In this document: positions 46,451 to 56,592 of the stretch, in pieces
How the letters are laid out: each line of letters begins with the position of its first letter
Numbering within the stretch: position 1 is the first letter of the stretch
Assembly: GCF_005484985.1 (NCBI RefSeq)
Contig: NZ_CP027942.1
Coordinates: 2,294,001 to 2,358,000 of the forward strand
Origin: Agrococcus sp. SGAir0287
GTDB lineage: Bacteria; Actinomycetota; Actinomycetes; Actinomycetales; Microbacteriaceae
DNA: 64,000 bases
Reading direction: 5' to 3'
Made by a program: the position numbers and the translations under genes
The notes under the pieces: generated by a model
What the model was told of the DNA's origin: nothing
The model's database searches: none
What the model saw: only the letters and a program-made list of their open reading frames with translations

Positions 46451-47119
46451 ATGCGCGAGGTCTTCAAGCAGGAGATGGCGGAGGTCCAGGAGCGCCTGGT
46501 CGAGATCGCCGAGGACGTGGCGCGCTCGATCGCCCGTGCGACCGAGGCGTTCGGCGAGTCGAACGTCACGCTCGCCGAGCAGGTCATCGCCTCCGACGCG
46601 GAGATCGACGACAAGGCGAACGCGCTCGACGAGCTCGTGATCGACATCATCGCCCGCCAGGGTCCCGTCGCCCGCGACCTGCGCATCGTCATCTCGGCGC
46701 TGCGCATCTCGGCGTCGCTCGAGCGCATGGGCGACCTCGCCCGGCACATCGCGATGCTGACGCGCTACCGCTTCCCCGCGAACGTCGTGCCCGAGTCGCT
46801 CGCGCCCACGTTCGTGGCCATGGGCGCCGCCGACGTCGAGATCGCCACCCTGCTCGTCGAGCTGCTGCGGACGCAGGACGTGGCGATCGCCGAGCAGATC
46901 GCCGGCTCCGACGTGCGCGTCGACGCGCTGCACAAGTCGGTGTTCGAGCAGGTGCTGGGCTCCGAGTGGGAGGGCGCCGCGCACGCGACGGTCGACGCGA
47001 CGCTCGCGAGCCGCTACCACGAGCGCTTCGCCGACCACGCCGTCGGCATCGGCAAGAAGATGGCCTACCTCGCCACGGGCGACTGGCAGGCCGAGCTGCA
47101 CGAGGTCGTCTCCGACTGA
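46451..47119 (+). CDS. phoU: Phosphate signalling regulator PhoU
   Basis: The 222-residue all-helical protein has two PhoU repeats. Each has a metal-binding-like segment: ASDAEIDDKANALDELVIDI in the first and the SDVRVDALHKSVFEQVL region in the second, plus RDLRIVISALRISASLERMGD. PhoU links the Pst transporter to the sensor kinase and keeps RegX3 inactive when phosphate is ample. ATG at 46451 follows GAGGAG. It is divergent from senX3. Confidence 0.95.
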   Translation: MREVFKQEMAEVQERLVEIAEDVARSIARATEAFGESNVTLAEQVIASDAEIDDKANALDELVIDIIARQGPVARDLRIVISALRISASLERMGDLARHIAMLTRYRFPANVVPESLAPTFVAMGAADVEIATLLVELLRTQDVAIAEQIAGSDVRVDALHKSVFEQVLGSEWEGAAHATVDATLASRYHERFADHAVGIGKKMAYLATGDWQAELHEVVSD

Positions 47120-47130
47120 CGCGTCGAGCC

Positions 47131-47169
47131 ACGACGAAGGCCCCCGGCGTCGCCGGGGGCCTTCGTCGT
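47131..47169. terminator. Bidirectional terminator between phoU and gpmA
   Basis: A perfect 18-bp stem (47131-47148 with 47152-47169), loop GTC, is the strongest hairpin in the window. It lies between convergent phoU and gpmA. Confidence 0.9.
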
Positions 47170-47184
47170 GCGTCGCAGGTCGTC

Positions 47185-47931
47185 TCAGCCCTTGCCCTGG
47201 CTCGCGACGGCCGCTGCGCCGGCGGCGGCGGCCTCGGGGTCGAGGTAGCGGCCCGGGCCCGTCGCCCGCAGGTCGGCGTCGAGGGTGTAGACGAGCGGGA
47301 TGCCGGTGGGGATGTTGAGCGCGGCGATGTCGTCGTCCGAGATGCCCTCGAGGTGCTTGACGAGCGCGCGCAGCGAGTTGCCGTGCGCGGCGATGAGCAC
47401 GGTGCGGCCCGCGCGTACGTCGTCGCTGATCGGCCCCTCCCAGTAGGGCAGGAAGCGCTCGATGACGTCCTTGAGGCACTCGGTGGCCGGCACCTCGCCG
47501 TCGATGTCGGCGTAGCGGGGGTCGTCCGCCTGCGAGTAGGCGTTGTCGGCCGAGATGGACGGCGGCGGCACGTCGAACGATCGGCGCCAGAGCATGAACT
47601 GCTCCTCGCCGTACTCCTCGAGCGTCTGCGCCTTGTCCTTGCCCTGCAGGTCGCCGTAGTGGCGCTCGTTGAGCCGCCACGACCGGTGCACGGGGATCCA
47701 CGAGCGGTCGGCGGCCTCGAGCGCGAGGTTCGCCGTCTGGATCGCGCGCGTGAGCAGCGAGGTGTGGACGACGTCGGGGAGGATGCCCTCCTCCCGCAGC
47801 AGCTCGCCGCCGCGCGCCGCCTCCTCGCGCCCCTTGGCCGTGAGGGCGACGTCGACCCATCCGGTGAAGAGGTTCTTCTCGTTCCAGTCCGACTGCCCGT
47901 GGCGCAGCAGGATCAGCGTGTGCTCGCTCAT
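47185..47931 (-). CDS. gpmA: 2,3-bisphosphoglycerate-dependent phosphoglycerate mutase
   Basis: The 248-residue enzyme interconverts 3- and 2-phosphoglycerate in glycolysis. It has the phospho-His motif [30 protein letters not shown], and the second His in [12 protein letters not shown]. The sequence is complete; the tail is alanine-rich. ATG at 47931 is preceded by a 4-base gap from the DUF3626 gene on the same strand. Confidence 0.96.
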   Translation of the reverse strand: MSEHTLILLRHGQSDWNEKNLFTGWVDVALTAKGREEAARGGELLREEGILPDVVHTSLLTRAIQTANLALEAADRSWIPVHRSWRLNERHYGDLQGKDKAQTLEEYGEEQFMLWRRSFDVPPPSISADNAYSQADDPRYADIDGEVPATECLKDVIERFLPYWEGPISDDVRAGRTVLIAAHGNSLRALVKHLEGISDDDIAALNIPTGIPLVYTLDADLRATGPGRYLDPEAAAAGAAAVASQGKG

Positions 47932-47935
47932 GGCC

Positions 47936-48763
47936 TCAGCCTATCGGCGCGCCCCACCGCGCGACGCAGTGCCAGAGCCGCTTCACCACCTGCGGATCGT
48001 GCTCGCCGGAGGCTGCGGCGAGCCCGACGATGCGCGCGTCGAGCAGCCCGTGCTGCGCGACGCGCTCGCCGAGGGCGACGACGTCGGGACCCCGGTAGGC
48101 GGGCACGCGACGCAGCCGTTCGATCGGGAGCACGAGCCCCGGATGCCACGCGAGCGGCACGGGCAGGGATCGCGCGGCGTCCTCGACGGCGGTGCCGCGG
48201 AACGACGGGTCGAGCACGATGCGGGCGACGTCGCGCGCGAGGTCGAGGCCGCCGTGCACGTGCGCCTCGATCGCGTCGTCGAGCGGGTCGAGGTCGCTCG
48301 AGGCGGCGAGCGGCAGCAGGGCGAACCGGTCGTCGGTCGCGAACGCCTGCGGCTCGAGAGCGCTGTCCGGGAAGCAGTACGTCACGCGTGGGCGCGCCGC
48401 CACGCTGAGGACGAGCCTCGACGATCCGAACCGGATGCCGCCGCCGATCGCCCGCCGCCGCCAGTTCAGCGCGCCGTATCGCGGCCGCGCGGCGGCCGGG
48501 GCCGTGTCGTAGGCGCCGCCGAAGAGCCGTCGCTCCCAGCGGTCGCGGTCGCCTCCCGGCACCGCGGTGAGCCCGCCGTTCGAGGTGCCCGTCTCCCATT
48601 GCGTGCGGTAGACGCCGCCGGTCGCGAGCGCCTCGACGACGGTCACGCCGTCGCGCAGGCGATCCGGATGCAGGTGCACGTCGACGTCGAGGTCGCGCGG
48701 CGCGGGTCCGCCGCGAGCGCGACGACGCACGTGCGCGATCGCGGCGTCGGCCCAGCGGTCCAT
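47936..48763 (-). CDS. DUF3626-family protein
   Basis: The 275-residue soluble protein has several conserved His/Asp clusters: [32 protein letters not shown] and [20 protein letters not shown]. It matches DUF3626, a family of unknown function. The His-rich motifs suggest metal binding, possibly hydrolase-like, as an inference only. It is upstream of gpmA on the same strand with a 4-base gap and divergent from the methyltransferase gene. Confidence 0.8.
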   Translation of the reverse strand: MDRWADAAIAHVRRRARGGPAPRDLDVDVHLHPDRLRDGVTVVEALATGGVYRTQWETGTSNGGLTAVPGGDRDRWERRLFGGAYDTAPAAARPRYGALNWRRRAIGGGIRFGSSRLVLSVAARPRVTYCFPDSALEPQAFATDDRFALLPLAASSDLDPLDDAIEAHVHGGLDLARDVARIVLDPSFRGTAVEDAARSLPVPLAWHPGLVLPIERLRRVPAYRGPDVVALGERVAQHGLLDARIVGLAAASGEHDPQVVKRLWHCVARWGAPIG

Positions 48764-48802
48764 GGCGCGAGGCTAGCGGTGCGCTCCTGCGACGATGGGG
48801 GC

Positions 48803-49639
48803 ATGGCTCCCATCGGGCGCGTGACGCGCGGCACGACGGGCGTGAACCGGCTTCGCAGGGTCGATCGATGGATCGCGGGCCTCCCCGTCGCCCGCACGCC
48901 CGGCGCGCTCGTCGTCGACCTCGGCTTCGGCGCGAGCGCCACGACGACCCTCGAGCTGCACGAGCGACTCGCGCGTCGGACGCCGACGATCGAGGTCGTG
49001 GGGCTCGAGATCGATCCCGAGCGCGTCGCGATCGCGACGCGCGAGCTGCGGGCAGCGATCGCCGCCGGACCCGAGCGGCACGGGCGCGCGCTCGCCGACG
49101 ACGTGCGCGTGTCCTTCGCGCTCGGCGGCTTCGAGGTGCCGACGTCGCGTCCGCCGCACGTCATCCGAGCGATGAACGTGCTGCGGCAGTACGACGAGCA
49201 CGAGGTCGAGGACATCTGGGCGCGGATGCTCGCACGGCTCGCGCCCGGCGGCGTCCTCGTGGAGGGCACCTCGAACGAGGTGGGGCGCGTCGCGACCTGG
49301 GCGACGCTCGGCGCCGATGGCCCGCGCAGCCTCACGCTCGCGGTGCGCGTCGCCTCGCTGGGCGGCGATGCGATGCCGACACCGAGCGTGCTCGCCGAGC
49401 GCCTGCCGAAGGCGCTGATCCATCGCAACGTGCCCGGCGAGCGCATCCACGACCTGCTCGTCGCCCTCGACCGAGCGTGGGAGCGGCAGGCACCCGTCGG
49501 CGCCTTCGGCGCCGGGCAGCGATGGGTCGCCGCCGTCGGCGCGCTCGCCGACGACGGGTGGCCGATCGATCGCGCAGCGCAGCGGCGCGCCCGGCTCGGC
49601 GAGCTCACGCTGCCGTGGTCGGCGGTCGCGCCGCGCTGA
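48803..49639 (+). CDS. Class I SAM-dependent methyltransferase
   Basis: The 278-residue protein has SAM-binding motif I VVDLGFGASATTTLELH, acidic motif II VVGLEIDPERVAIA and motif post-I PHVIRAMNVLRQYDE. A C-terminal half carries substrate specificity. The substrate is not recognisable. ATG at 48803 gives the full N-terminal lobe. It stands alone, divergent from the DUF3626 gene and convergent with ygfZ. Confidence 0.82.
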   Translation: MAPIGRVTRGTTGVNRLRRVDRWIAGLPVARTPGALVVDLGFGASATTTLELHERLARRTPTIEVVGLEIDPERVAIATRELRAAIAAGPERHGRALADDVRVSFALGGFEVPTSRPPHVIRAMNVLRQYDEHEVEDIWARMLARLAPGGVLVEGTSNEVGRVATWATLGADGPRSLTLAVRVASLGGDAMPTPSVLAERLPKALIHRNVPGERIHDLLVALDRAWERQAPVGAFGAGQRWVAAVGALADDGWPIDRAAQRRARLGELTLPWSAVAPR

Positions 49640-49687
49640 GCAGCGGTCGCGCTCGTCCCCGGTGGTCGCCCGAGGCCCTGTCGCGCC

Positions 49688-50731
49688 TCAGGCGGTCGGG
49701 CGGCGCACGGCGCCGAGGCGCGGCAGGCGCGGTGGGCGATGCGCATGGCCCGCGGTCGGCGGCACGAGCACCTGCTGCGCCGCCGCGACGGGCACGTCCT
49801 CGTCCCCGGCGAGCACGACGAGGGATGCGTCGGGGTCGACGGACCGCTTCAGCATCGCGAGCGCGACGGGTCCGAGCTCGTGGTGCTGCGCCGCGACGGT
49901 GATGCGGCCGACCTCGGCGCCCGCGGCCGTGACGACGTCGCCCGCGAAGGGGAGCACGGCGTCGCTGCCGTCGAGATGCAGCAGGGCGAGCCTGCGCGGC
50001 GGCGATCCGAGGTTGTGCACCTTCGCGACGGTCTCCTGGCCGCGGTAGCAGCCCTTGGCGAGGTGGACGGCGGTGGCGAGCCAGTCGAGCTCGTGCGGGA
50101 TCGTGCGATCGTCGACGTCGGCGATCGTCGGCCGTCCGGCCGCGATGCGCCTCGCGTCGAGCGCGAGGGTGCCGGCGATCGCGGGCGGCTCGCCGACGTC
50201 GCCCGTGACGGCGGTCTCGTGCCATCCCCATGGCCCGAGGTCCTCGCCGGAGCCGTAGCGGACGCCGCCCTCGGCGACGAGCGGCCACGGGTCGTCCCAG
50301 GCGACGCCGACGGGCCCGATCGATCCGGTCCAGCCGACGACGGGAACGTCGACGCGGGCGATGTCCACCTGCGCCCAGAAGCGCATGCGCGTCAGCCAGG
50401 CCTCGAGCGCGTCGGCGCGGCCGGCATCCACGATCGCCCAGAGCGAGTCGCCGTCGTCGACGAGCCGCATGGCGTGCTCGATCCGCCCTTCGGGCGAGAG
50501 CACGAGCGTCTCGGTCGAGACGCCGGGCTGCAGCCGCGCGATGGCCTGGGTCGTGATGGAGTCGAGCCACGTGAGGCGGTCGGCACCCGTGAGGCGCAGC
50601 ACCTCGCGCGGCAGCAGCACCCACGCGCCGTCGTCGAGCACGCGGCCCTCGGCGACGGGATTGCCCAGGTGCAGCGGCACGCCGGACACCCCCAGCACGG
50701 CGCCGGGGGCGTCGACGAACGCGCTCGTCAT
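49688..50731 (-). CDS. ygfZ: YgfZ/GcvT-domain folate-binding protein
   Basis: The 347-residue protein has the tetrahydrofolate-binding GcvT-like fold and the YgfZ signature KGCYRGQE. YgfZ proteins help maintain iron-sulfur enzymes, with the signature Cys required. The T-protein active-site Asp context is not seen, so it is not aminomethyltransferase. ATG at 50731 overlaps the nitrobindin-like gene stop by four bases (ATGA). The small membrane protein and nitrobindin-like genes precede it in one operon. Confidence 0.92.
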   Translation of the reverse strand: MTSAFVDAPGAVLGVSGVPLHLGNPVAEGRVLDDGAWVLLPREVLRLTGADRLTWLDSITTQAIARLQPGVSTETLVLSPEGRIEHAMRLVDDGDSLWAIVDAGRADALEAWLTRMRFWAQVDIARVDVPVVGWTGSIGPVGVAWDDPWPLVAEGGVRYGSGEDLGPWGWHETAVTGDVGEPPAIAGTLALDARRIAAGRPTIADVDDRTIPHELDWLATAVHLAKGCYRGQETVAKVHNLGSPPRRLALLHLDGSDAVLPFAGDVVTAAGAEVGRITVAAQHHELGPVALAMLKRSVDPDASLVVLAGDEDVPVAAAQQVLVPPTAGHAHRPPRLPRLGAVRRPTA

Positions 50732-51348
50732 CCCTCGCCGTCCGGCGCCTCGAGCCTGCGCACGCGGGAGAGTCGTGCCGACGCGTGCGTCGCGAGGGGG
50801 CGACCGAGCGCGGCGAGATCCCACGCCCACAGCAGGTCGCCCTCGACGAGGCCGAGCATGCGCGTCGACGCCGAGTGCGCCTTCGCACTCGGCGAGCGCA
50901 TGACCGCGTCGGTCGCGAGGTCGATGCGTGGGCCCGCGATGCGCCCCATGTAGAGCTCCGCGACGCCCGTCGGGTGCGCGATGAGCGCCTCGATCTCGAA
51001 GGCGCCGTCGTCGCCGCGCAGCGCCTCGACGTCGTCGACCGTCCGCGGCGCGGCCGCGCGGGGCAGCATGCCGGGGCCGTGGTCGCGCTCGTCGGCGACG
51101 CGGGCGAGCGACCAGTACCCCGACTCCGCCGCGAGCGGCGCGGACTCGTCGTCGAGCAGCCACGCGTACGCCGTGTAGGCGAGGAAGGGCAGGCCGTGGT
51201 GGGCGAACGTCACGCGCTGGCCGAACGCGTGCTCGCGCACGTCGTCGTCGCCGACGGCGAACTGCACGTGACCCGTGCCCTCCCAGTCGCCGATGAGCCA
51301 CTGGAGGGGACCGAGCTCCGCGGGGAGCGTCGGGTCGATGTCGAGCAC
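50728..51348 (-). CDS. Nitrobindin-like heme-binding beta-barrel protein
   Basis: The 206-residue protein has the family opening LQWLIGDWEGTGHV and a late strand WAWDLAALG followed by THASARLSRV, where the His is the likely heme ligand. Bacterial and mycobacterial members are 10-strand barrels that bind ferric heme and NO or peroxynitrite. The start is GTG at 51348. It is coupled to ygfZ and preceded by a 39-residue membrane protein. The Fe-S (ygfZ) and NO/heme context fits a redox-stress role. Confidence 0.85.
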   Translation of the reverse strand: MLDIDPTLPAELGPLQWLIGDWEGTGHVQFAVGDDDVREHAFGQRVTFAHHGLPFLAYTAYAWLLDDESAPLAAESGYWSLARVADERDHGPGMLPRAAAPRTVDDVEALRGDDGAFEIEALIAHPTGVAELYMGRIAGPRIDLATDAVMRSPSAKAHSASTRMLGLVEGDLLWAWDLAALGRPLATHASARLSRVRRLEAPDGEG

Positions 51349-51351
51349 CGG

Positions 51352-51471
51352 CTAGCGCTGCCCGCGGAAGAGGTTGCGGATCACGACGAACGACAGCCCC
51401 GCGATCGCGAGGGACGCGAGGCCCAGCAGACCGAGGAAGAAGATCTCGAGCGCGACGACGGGGATGTCCAT
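51352..51471 (-). CDS. Small single-helix membrane protein (39 residues)
   Basis: The frame reads MDIPVVALEIFFLGLLGLAS then a hydrophobic run ending NLFRGQR, so one membrane helix (about 5-30) with a basic cytoplasmic end. The start is ATG at 51471 and the stop TAG at 51354-51352. It is three bases before the nitrobindin-like gene, in the same operon as that gene and ygfZ. Its size and position suggest a real gene, but no family is recognised. Confidence 0.65.
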   Translation of the reverse strand: MDIPVVALEIFFLGLLGLASLAIAGLSFVVIRNLFRGQR

Positions 51472-51504
51472 GCCCTCATCCTACGCGCGCGAGCACGCGG
51501 CGCA

Positions 51505-51789
51505 TCACGCCGCCAGGCTGAGCGCCTTGAAGACGACCGTCGCGATCGCGAGCACGACGATCGCGCCGCCCACCGAGGCGAAGAGGCGATCGACGAGCCC
51601 CTTCTGTGTCGGGAAGCCCAGCTGCACCGCGAAGGATGCGAGCACGCACGCGCCGAGCACGATCGGCAGCCAGACCGTGCGGTCGACCGGCACGAGGATC
51701 GCGACGACGACGGAGCCGACGACGGCGAGCGCCCAGATGGGCCAGATGCCGTGCCAGCGCATCGCTCCCCCGTCCGACGCCGTTCCCAC
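51505..51789 (-). CDS. Small membrane protein with three helices
   Basis: The 94-residue product has hydrophobic helices at about 15-35, 40-58 and 66-92, with QLGFPTQKGLVDRLFASVGG between the last two. The start is GTG at 51789 or an internal ATG at 51762 (MRWHGIW). It precedes the 39-residue gene on the same strand and is divergent from glnR. No function can be assigned. Confidence 0.72.
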   Translation of the reverse strand: MGTASDGGAMRWHGIWPIWALAVVGSVVVAILVPVDRTVWLPIVLGACVLASFAVQLGFPTQKGLVDRLFASVGGAIVVLAIATVVFKALSLAA

Positions 51790-51822
51790 GCCACCCTAGA
51801 CTGTCCGCGGGAGGTCGCTGCC

Positions 51823-52470
51823 GTGGCTCATGTGCTGATCCTCACCCGTCGGAGCGGCGACGTGCTACCCAGCCTCGACCTGCTCGATCACCGGGTGACG
51901 CGCCTGGCTGCCGAGACGGCCTCGCTCACGCAGGCGAACGACGCCGAGCTCGTCGTCGTCGACGGCGTCGTCGAGCTCGCGACCGCCAAGACCCTCTGCC
52001 GCATCGTCGAGCAGACGCTGAAGTCGCCCGTGCTGCTCGTGCTCGGCGAGGGCGGCCTCGCCGCGGTGCAGCTGGACTGGGGCATCGCCGACGTCGTGCT
52101 CGACGGCGCGGGGCCCGCCGAGGTCGACGCCCGCATCCGCCTCGCCCTCGCGCGCTCCGCGCCGCGCGACCAGCCGATCGTCGCCGCGGGGCTGCGCATC
52201 GACGAGGCGAACTACCAGGCGTCCATCAACGGCAAGCCGCTCGACCTGACGTACAAGGAGTTCGAGCTGCTGCGCTTCCTCGCCTCGCATCCCGTGCGGG
52301 TCTTCACGCGCGAGCAGCTGCTCAGCGAGGTGTGGGGCTACGACTACTTCGGCGGCACGCGCACGGTCGACGTGCACGTGCGACGCCTGCGCGCCAAGCT
52401 CGGCGACCTCGAGTCGGCGATCGGCACCGTGCGCAACGTCGGCTACCGCTTCGAGCTCTCGCATGACTGA
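51823..52470 (+). CDS. glnR: GlnR-type orphan response regulator
   Basis: The 215-residue protein has a receiver-like domain without the acidic pair expected near the N-terminus (HVLILTRRSG), with an Asp (VVVDGVV, about 47) at the usual acceptor position. A winged helix follows: LDLTYKEFELLRFLASHP, VWGYDYFGGTRTVDVHVRRLRAKLG. This is the typical GlnR layout, a regulator of nitrogen genes that works without a kinase. Its downstream neighbour mshD, overlapping by eight bases, reproduces the glnR-mshD order known from mycobacteria (Rv0818-Rv0819). GTG at 51823 follows GGGAGG. Confidence 0.9.
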   Translation: MAHVLILTRRSGDVLPSLDLLDHRVTRLAAETASLTQANDAELVVVDGVVELATAKTLCRIVEQTLKSPVLLVLGEGGLAAVQLDWGIADVVLDGAGPAEVDARIRLALARSAPRDQPIVAAGLRIDEANYQASINGKPLDLTYKEFELLRFLASHPVRVFTREQLLSEVWGYDYFGGTRTVDVHVRRLRAKLGDLESAIGTVRNVGYRFELSHD

Positions 52471-53284
52471 CGTCGCAGCGCTCGCCGCCCTCGTCGAGCG
52501 CTGCCGCAGCGCCGATGGCGCGAGTCCCGTCAACGACCAGGCCATGCTCGAGGCCCGACGCGGCGAGCGTGCGATCGTCGACCTCGACGGCTCGGGTGCC
52601 GCGATCGCGGTCGTCGCGACGGGCGCTCGCGCCGGCGATGCGATCGCCGAGGTCGAGCTCGCCGTCGATCCCGCACGCCGCGGTGCGGGCCTCGGCACGC
52701 GGCTCGCGCAGCGCATCGCCGCCGAGCATCCCGGGTTCGAGGCATGGGCGCACGGCGACCTGCCCGCCTCCCGAGCCCTCGCCGAGCGCCTGGGCATGCA
52801 GCGCATCCGCACGCTCCTGCAGCTGCGCGCGCCCGTGCCCCCAGACGCGGTCGTCGATCCGCGCCTGCGGCCCTTCGTCGACGCCGACGCCGACGCCTGG
52901 GTCGCCGTCAACGCCGCGGCCTTCGCCGCGCATCCCGAGCAGGGCAGGCTCACGGCGCAGGACCTCGCCGATCGACGCGCCCAGTCGTGGCACGACGACG
53001 CCAACCTCCTCCTGGCACCCGGCGAGGACGGGCTCGACGGCTACGCCTGGATCAAGCCGGACGGCGACGTCGCGGAGCTCTACGCCCTCGGCGTCGCGCC
53101 CCGCGCGCAGGGCACGGGGCTCGGCGGCGTGCTGCTGCAGGCGACGTTCGCTCGGATGCGCGCGCTGGGCTTCGACACGGCCCACCTCTACGTCGAGGGT
53201 GACAACGCGCCCGCGCTCGGGCTCTACCGCTCGCGCGGCTTCGTCGACCACGCACGCGACGTGCGCTGGCGACACGTGGTCTGA
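52463..53284 (+). CDS. mshD: Mycothiol synthase MshD
   Basis: The 273-residue protein has two GNAT domains: about 1-115, with [22 protein letters not shown] as the acetyl-CoA loop, and about 130-273, with [20 protein letters not shown]. MshD acetylates cysteinyl-glucosaminyl-inositol in the last step of mycothiol synthesis. Its ATG lies inside the end of glnR, so they are coupled. The gene identifies the organism as a mycothiol user. Confidence 0.92.
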   Translation: MTDVAALAALVERCRSADGASPVNDQAMLEARRGERAIVDLDGSGAAIAVVATGARAGDAIAEVELAVDPARRGAGLGTRLAQRIAAEHPGFEAWAHGDLPASRALAERLGMQRIRTLLQLRAPVPPDAVVDPRLRPFVDADADAWVAVNAAAFAAHPEQGRLTAQDLADRRAQSWHDDANLLLAPGEDGLDGYAWIKPDGDVAELYALGVAPRAQGTGLGGVLLQATFARMRALGFDTAHLYVEGDNAPALGLYRSRGFVDHARDVRWRHVV

Positions 53285-53295
53285 GGTGGCGCAGG

Positions 53296-53313
53296 CGCAC
53301 CCATCCGTTCACC
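53296..53313 (+). promoter_or_regulatory. PHO-box-like heptamer before ppk
   Basis: GTTCACC at 53307-53313 is the exact PHO box heptamer, 21 bases before the ppk start. The position 11 bases earlier holds only a weak copy (CGCACCC). One clear heptamer makes this tentative. Confidence 0.4.
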
Positions 53314-53334
53314 TGCCGGTGCCAGGATGAGTGC

Positions 53335-55569
53335 ATGGAAGACCAGTCCGAGCCCACGCCCACGACGTCGCAGCCGACCGTGACCATGGCGCCCGAGCTC
53401 GCGGAGGGCGCCAGCTTCGCGCAGGCGACGGAGGCCGACCTCGACGACTTCGACGACGACGACGAGTACGACCTCGAGACCCACGGCGGCGACACCGAGG
53501 ACGGCCTGCCCGGCGACCGGTTCCTCGACCGCGAGCTGTCGTGGCTCGACTTCAACCAGCGCGTGCTCGAGCTCGCGGAGGACGAGACGGTGCCGCTGCT
53601 CGAGCGCGCGAACTTCCTCGCCATCTTCGCCTCGAACCTCGACGAGTTCTTCATGGTGCGGGTCGCGGGCCTCAAGCGCCGCATCGTCACGGGCCTCGCC
53701 GTGCCCACCAACGTGGGCCTGTCGCCCGTCGAGAGCCTCAACCAGATCGTCGAGCGCGCCCACGAGCTCCAGCTGCGCCACGCCGACTGCTGGCGCCACT
53801 CCGTCCGGCCCGCGCTGTCGAAGGTCGGCATCGAGATCGTGCGATGGGGCGAGCTCGGCGAGGACGAGCAGCGCGTGCTGCGCCGGCGCTTCCACGACGA
53901 CGTCTTCCCCGTCCTCATGCCGCTCGCGGTCGACCCCGCGCACCCGTTCCCGTACATCTCGGGGCTCTCGCTCAACCTCGCGGTGCGCGTGTTCAACCCG
54001 CTCACCGACTCCGAGGAGTTCGCGCGGCTCAAGGTGCCGCCCGTGCTCTCGCGCCTCGTCGCGGTCGAGGGCCCCGGCACGCGCTTCATCCCGCTCGAGG
54101 AGCTCATCGCCAACAACCTCGACGAGCTGTTCCCCGGCATGCGCGTCGTCGACTGCGACGTCTTCCGCGTCACGCGCAACGAGGACGTGACGATCGACGA
54201 GGACGAGACCGAGAACCTCATCCAGGCGCTCGAGCAGGAGCTGTCGCGGCGCAAGTTCGGCCCGCCCATCCGGCTCGAGGTCTCGGAGGACGTCGATCCC
54301 GACTCGCTCGACCTCCTGGTGCGGGAGCTCGGCATCACCGAGCAGGAGGTGTACGCGCTGCCGGGGCTGCTCGACCTCACGGGCCTGTTCCAGATCGCGG
54401 GCCTCGAACGGCCCGAGCTGCGCTACACGAAGCGCGTGCCCGTGACGGCGGCGCCGCTCAAGCCGACGGACGCCGACGAGCAGGAGTCGATCTTCGACGC
54501 CATCACTCGCAAGGACGTGCTCGTGCACCACCCGTACGAGTCCTTCGCGACCAGCGTGCAGGCGCTCCTCGAGCAGGCGGCGGACGACCCCGACGTGCTC
54601 GCCATCAAGCAGACGCTCTATCGCACGAGCGGCGACTCGCCCATCGTCGCCGCCCTCATCCGCGCCGCCGCGAAGGGCAAGCAGGTGCTGGCCCTCGTCG
54701 AGGTGAAGGCGCGGTTCGACGAGACGAACAACATCCAGTGGGCCCGCACGCTCGAGCGCGCCGGCGTGCACGTCGTCTACGGCCTCGTGGGCCTCAAGAC
54801 GCATTGCAAGCTGCTCGTCGTCGTGCGGCGCGAGCGCGACCGCCTCCGCCACTACTGCCACGTCGGCACGGGCAACTACAACCCGAAGACGTCGCGCATC
54901 TACGAGGACTTCGGCCTCTTCACCGACAACGACCAGGTGGGGCTCGAGATCACGCGGCTGTTCAACCAGCTCTCCGGCTTCGCGATCGAGCGCAAGTTCC
55001 AGCGGCTGCTCGTGGCACCGCTCCACCTGCGCAAGGGGCTGCTGAAGCGCATCCGGCGCGAGACGCGCAACGCGCAGGCGGGCAGGCCCGCGCGCATCCG
55101 CATCAAGGTGAACTCGATCGTCGACGAGCAGATCATCGACGCCCTCTACCGCGCGAGCCGCGCAGGCGTCGAGGTGCAGGTGTGGGTGCGCGGCATCTGC
55201 TCGATCAAGGCCGGCGTGCCCGGGCTCTCCGAGCGCATCACGGTGCGCTCGATCCTCGGCCGCTACCTCGAGCACTCGCGCGTCTTCTGCTTCCTCAACG
55301 ACGGCGACGAGGAGGTGTGGATCGGGTCGGCGGACATGATGCACCGCAACCTCGACCGCCGCGTCGAGACGCTCATCCGCCTCACCTCGACGGAGCACAT
55401 GGACGACATCACGGCGCACTTCGACCGGGCGATGGCCGACACGACCGCCTCGTGGTGGGCGGAGCCGGACGGCTCCTGGACCCGCCACGCCTTCGACGAC
55501 CAGGGGCGCCCGCTCGCCGACCTGCAGCGCGATCGGATGATCGAGATCCAGCGGCGGCGACGCCGGTGA
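53335..55569 (+). CDS. ppk: Polyphosphate kinase 1
   Basis: The 744-residue enzyme makes polyphosphate from ATP reversibly. An acidic extension (about 1-55) comes before the conserved core. [19 protein letters not shown] opens the N domain. The phospho-His motif [13 protein letters not shown] is in the first PLD-like domain, followed by [19 protein letters not shown]. The second PLD-like domain has [21 protein letters not shown] at 53335 has AGGA at suitable distance. It overlaps the next gene by four bases (GTGA) and may be under phosphate control. Confidence 0.96.
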   Translation: MEDQSEPTPTTSQPTVTMAPELAEGASFAQATEADLDDFDDDDEYDLETHGGDTEDGLPGDRFLDRELSWLDFNQRVLELAEDETVPLLERANFLAIFASNLDEFFMVRVAGLKRRIVTGLAVPTNVGLSPVESLNQIVERAHELQLRHADCWRHSVRPALSKVGIEIVRWGELGEDEQRVLRRRFHDDVFPVLMPLAVDPAHPFPYISGLSLNLAVRVFNPLTDSEEFARLKVPPVLSRLVAVEGPGTRFIPLEELIANNLDELFPGMRVVDCDVFRVTRNEDVTIDEDETENLIQALEQELSRRKFGPPIRLEVSEDVDPDSLDLLVRELGITEQEVYALPGLLDLTGLFQIAGLERPELRYTKRVPVTAAPLKPTDADEQESIFDAITRKDVLVHHPYESFATSVQALLEQAADDPDVLAIKQTLYRTSGDSPIVAALIRAAAKGKQVLALVEVKARFDETNNIQWARTLERAGVHVVYGLVGLKTHCKLLVVVRRERDRLRHYCHVGTGNYNPKTSRIYEDFGLFTDNDQVGLEITRLFNQLSGFAIERKFQRLLVAPLHLRKGLLKRIRRETRNAQAGRPARIRIKVNSIVDEQIIDALYRASRAGVEVQVWVRGICSIKAGVPGLSERITVRSILGRYLEHSRVFCFLNDGDEEVWIGSADMMHRNLDRRVETLIRLTSTEHMDDITAHFDRAMADTTASWWAEPDGSWTRHAFDDQGRPLADLQRDRMIEIQRRRRR

Positions 55570-56489
55570 CCCCGCAGCTCGCTGCCGGCGTCGGCCTGTG
55601 GCGTCGCGCCGAGGGCGGCGTCGAGGTGCTGCTCGTCGAGCGCACGAAGCATCGCGACCTCTCGCTGCCGAAGGGCAAGCTCGACCCCGGCGAGGCGCTG
55701 CCGGAGTGCGCAGTGCGGGAGCTGGAGGAGGAGACGGGCTACCGCGCGACGCTGCAGGCGCCGCTCGGCACGAGCGAGTACCGCCTGCCGACGGGCCAGG
55801 ACAAGGTCGTCTACTACTGGATGGCGCAGCTGCGCGCGGAGGCTCCGGTGCGCGCGTTCGCGCCGAACGACGAGATCCGCGCGCTGCACTGGCTGCCGCT
55901 CGACGAGGCGGTCGAACGCAGCACGTACGCGCACGACGCCGTGCTGCTGCGCCGGCTCGCCGAGCGCATCGCGACCGGCGAGGCCGACACCTTCGCGATC
56001 GTCGCGCTGCGGCACGCCAAGGCCGCCGATCCCTACGTGTGGGAGGGCGACGACGCCTCGAGGCCGCTCACGTCGCGCGGCGAGCGGCAGGCGCGGCAGG
56101 TCGCGCCGTCGATCGCGGCGTTCGGCGTCGAGCGCATCCTCGTCTCCACGGCGGTCCGCTGCCGCCAGACGGTCGAGCCGCTGTCGCGCCTGGTGGACGT
56201 CCCGCCGAAGCCCGTGCGCTCGCTCGCTCAGGACACCTACCTCGGTCGCGGCGATCGACTGCTGCGGCGCGTGGAGTCCGCGGTGCGCCGTCGTCGCCCC
56301 ACGGTGCTGTGCAGCCACCTGCCCGTGGTCCCGGCGGTCGTCGACGCCGTCGCGAGCGCGACCGCCTCGCCGGACACGCCCGCGCTCCATCGCGGCTCGA
56401 TGCTGCACACCGCCGACTTCACCGTGCTGCACGTCGGCGGACCCGACGGTCGCATCGTCGCGGTCGAGACGCACGGCGCGCCGCACTGA
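55566..56489 (+). CDS. mutT1: NUDIX hydrolase fused to histidine phosphatase (MutT1-like)
   Basis: GTG at 55566 overlaps the ppk stop. The 307-residue protein has an N-terminal NUDIX domain (about 1-135; Nudix box [20 protein letters not shown] ending EETG) and a C-terminal histidine phosphatase domain ([11 protein letters not shown] with the active His, CSHLPVV with the second). The LRHAK spelling differs slightly from RHG but fits SixA-like members. The mycobacterial homologue MutT1 hydrolyses 8-oxo-dGTP and diadenosine polyphosphates. It is coupled to ppk. Confidence 0.9.
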   Translation: MTPQLAAGVGLWRRAEGGVEVLLVERTKHRDLSLPKGKLDPGEALPECAVRELEEETGYRATLQAPLGTSEYRLPTGQDKVVYYWMAQLRAEAPVRAFAPNDEIRALHWLPLDEAVERSTYAHDAVLLRRLAERIATGEADTFAIVALRHAKAADPYVWEGDDASRPLTSRGERQARQVAPSIAAFGVERILVSTAVRCRQTVEPLSRLVDVPPKPVRSLAQDTYLGRGDRLLRRVESAVRRRRPTVLCSHLPVVPAVVDAVASATASPDTPALHRGSMLHTADFTVLHVGGPDGRIVAVETHGAPH

Positions 56490-56592
56490 GGGCGTGCGCG
56501 GGCGCCGACCACCGCGTCCCCACCCCGCGCTCGGGTCCCGCCGAGGTTCGACGGCTAGCGTGCTGGTCGACCATCCGGAGGTGATCGCTCGC

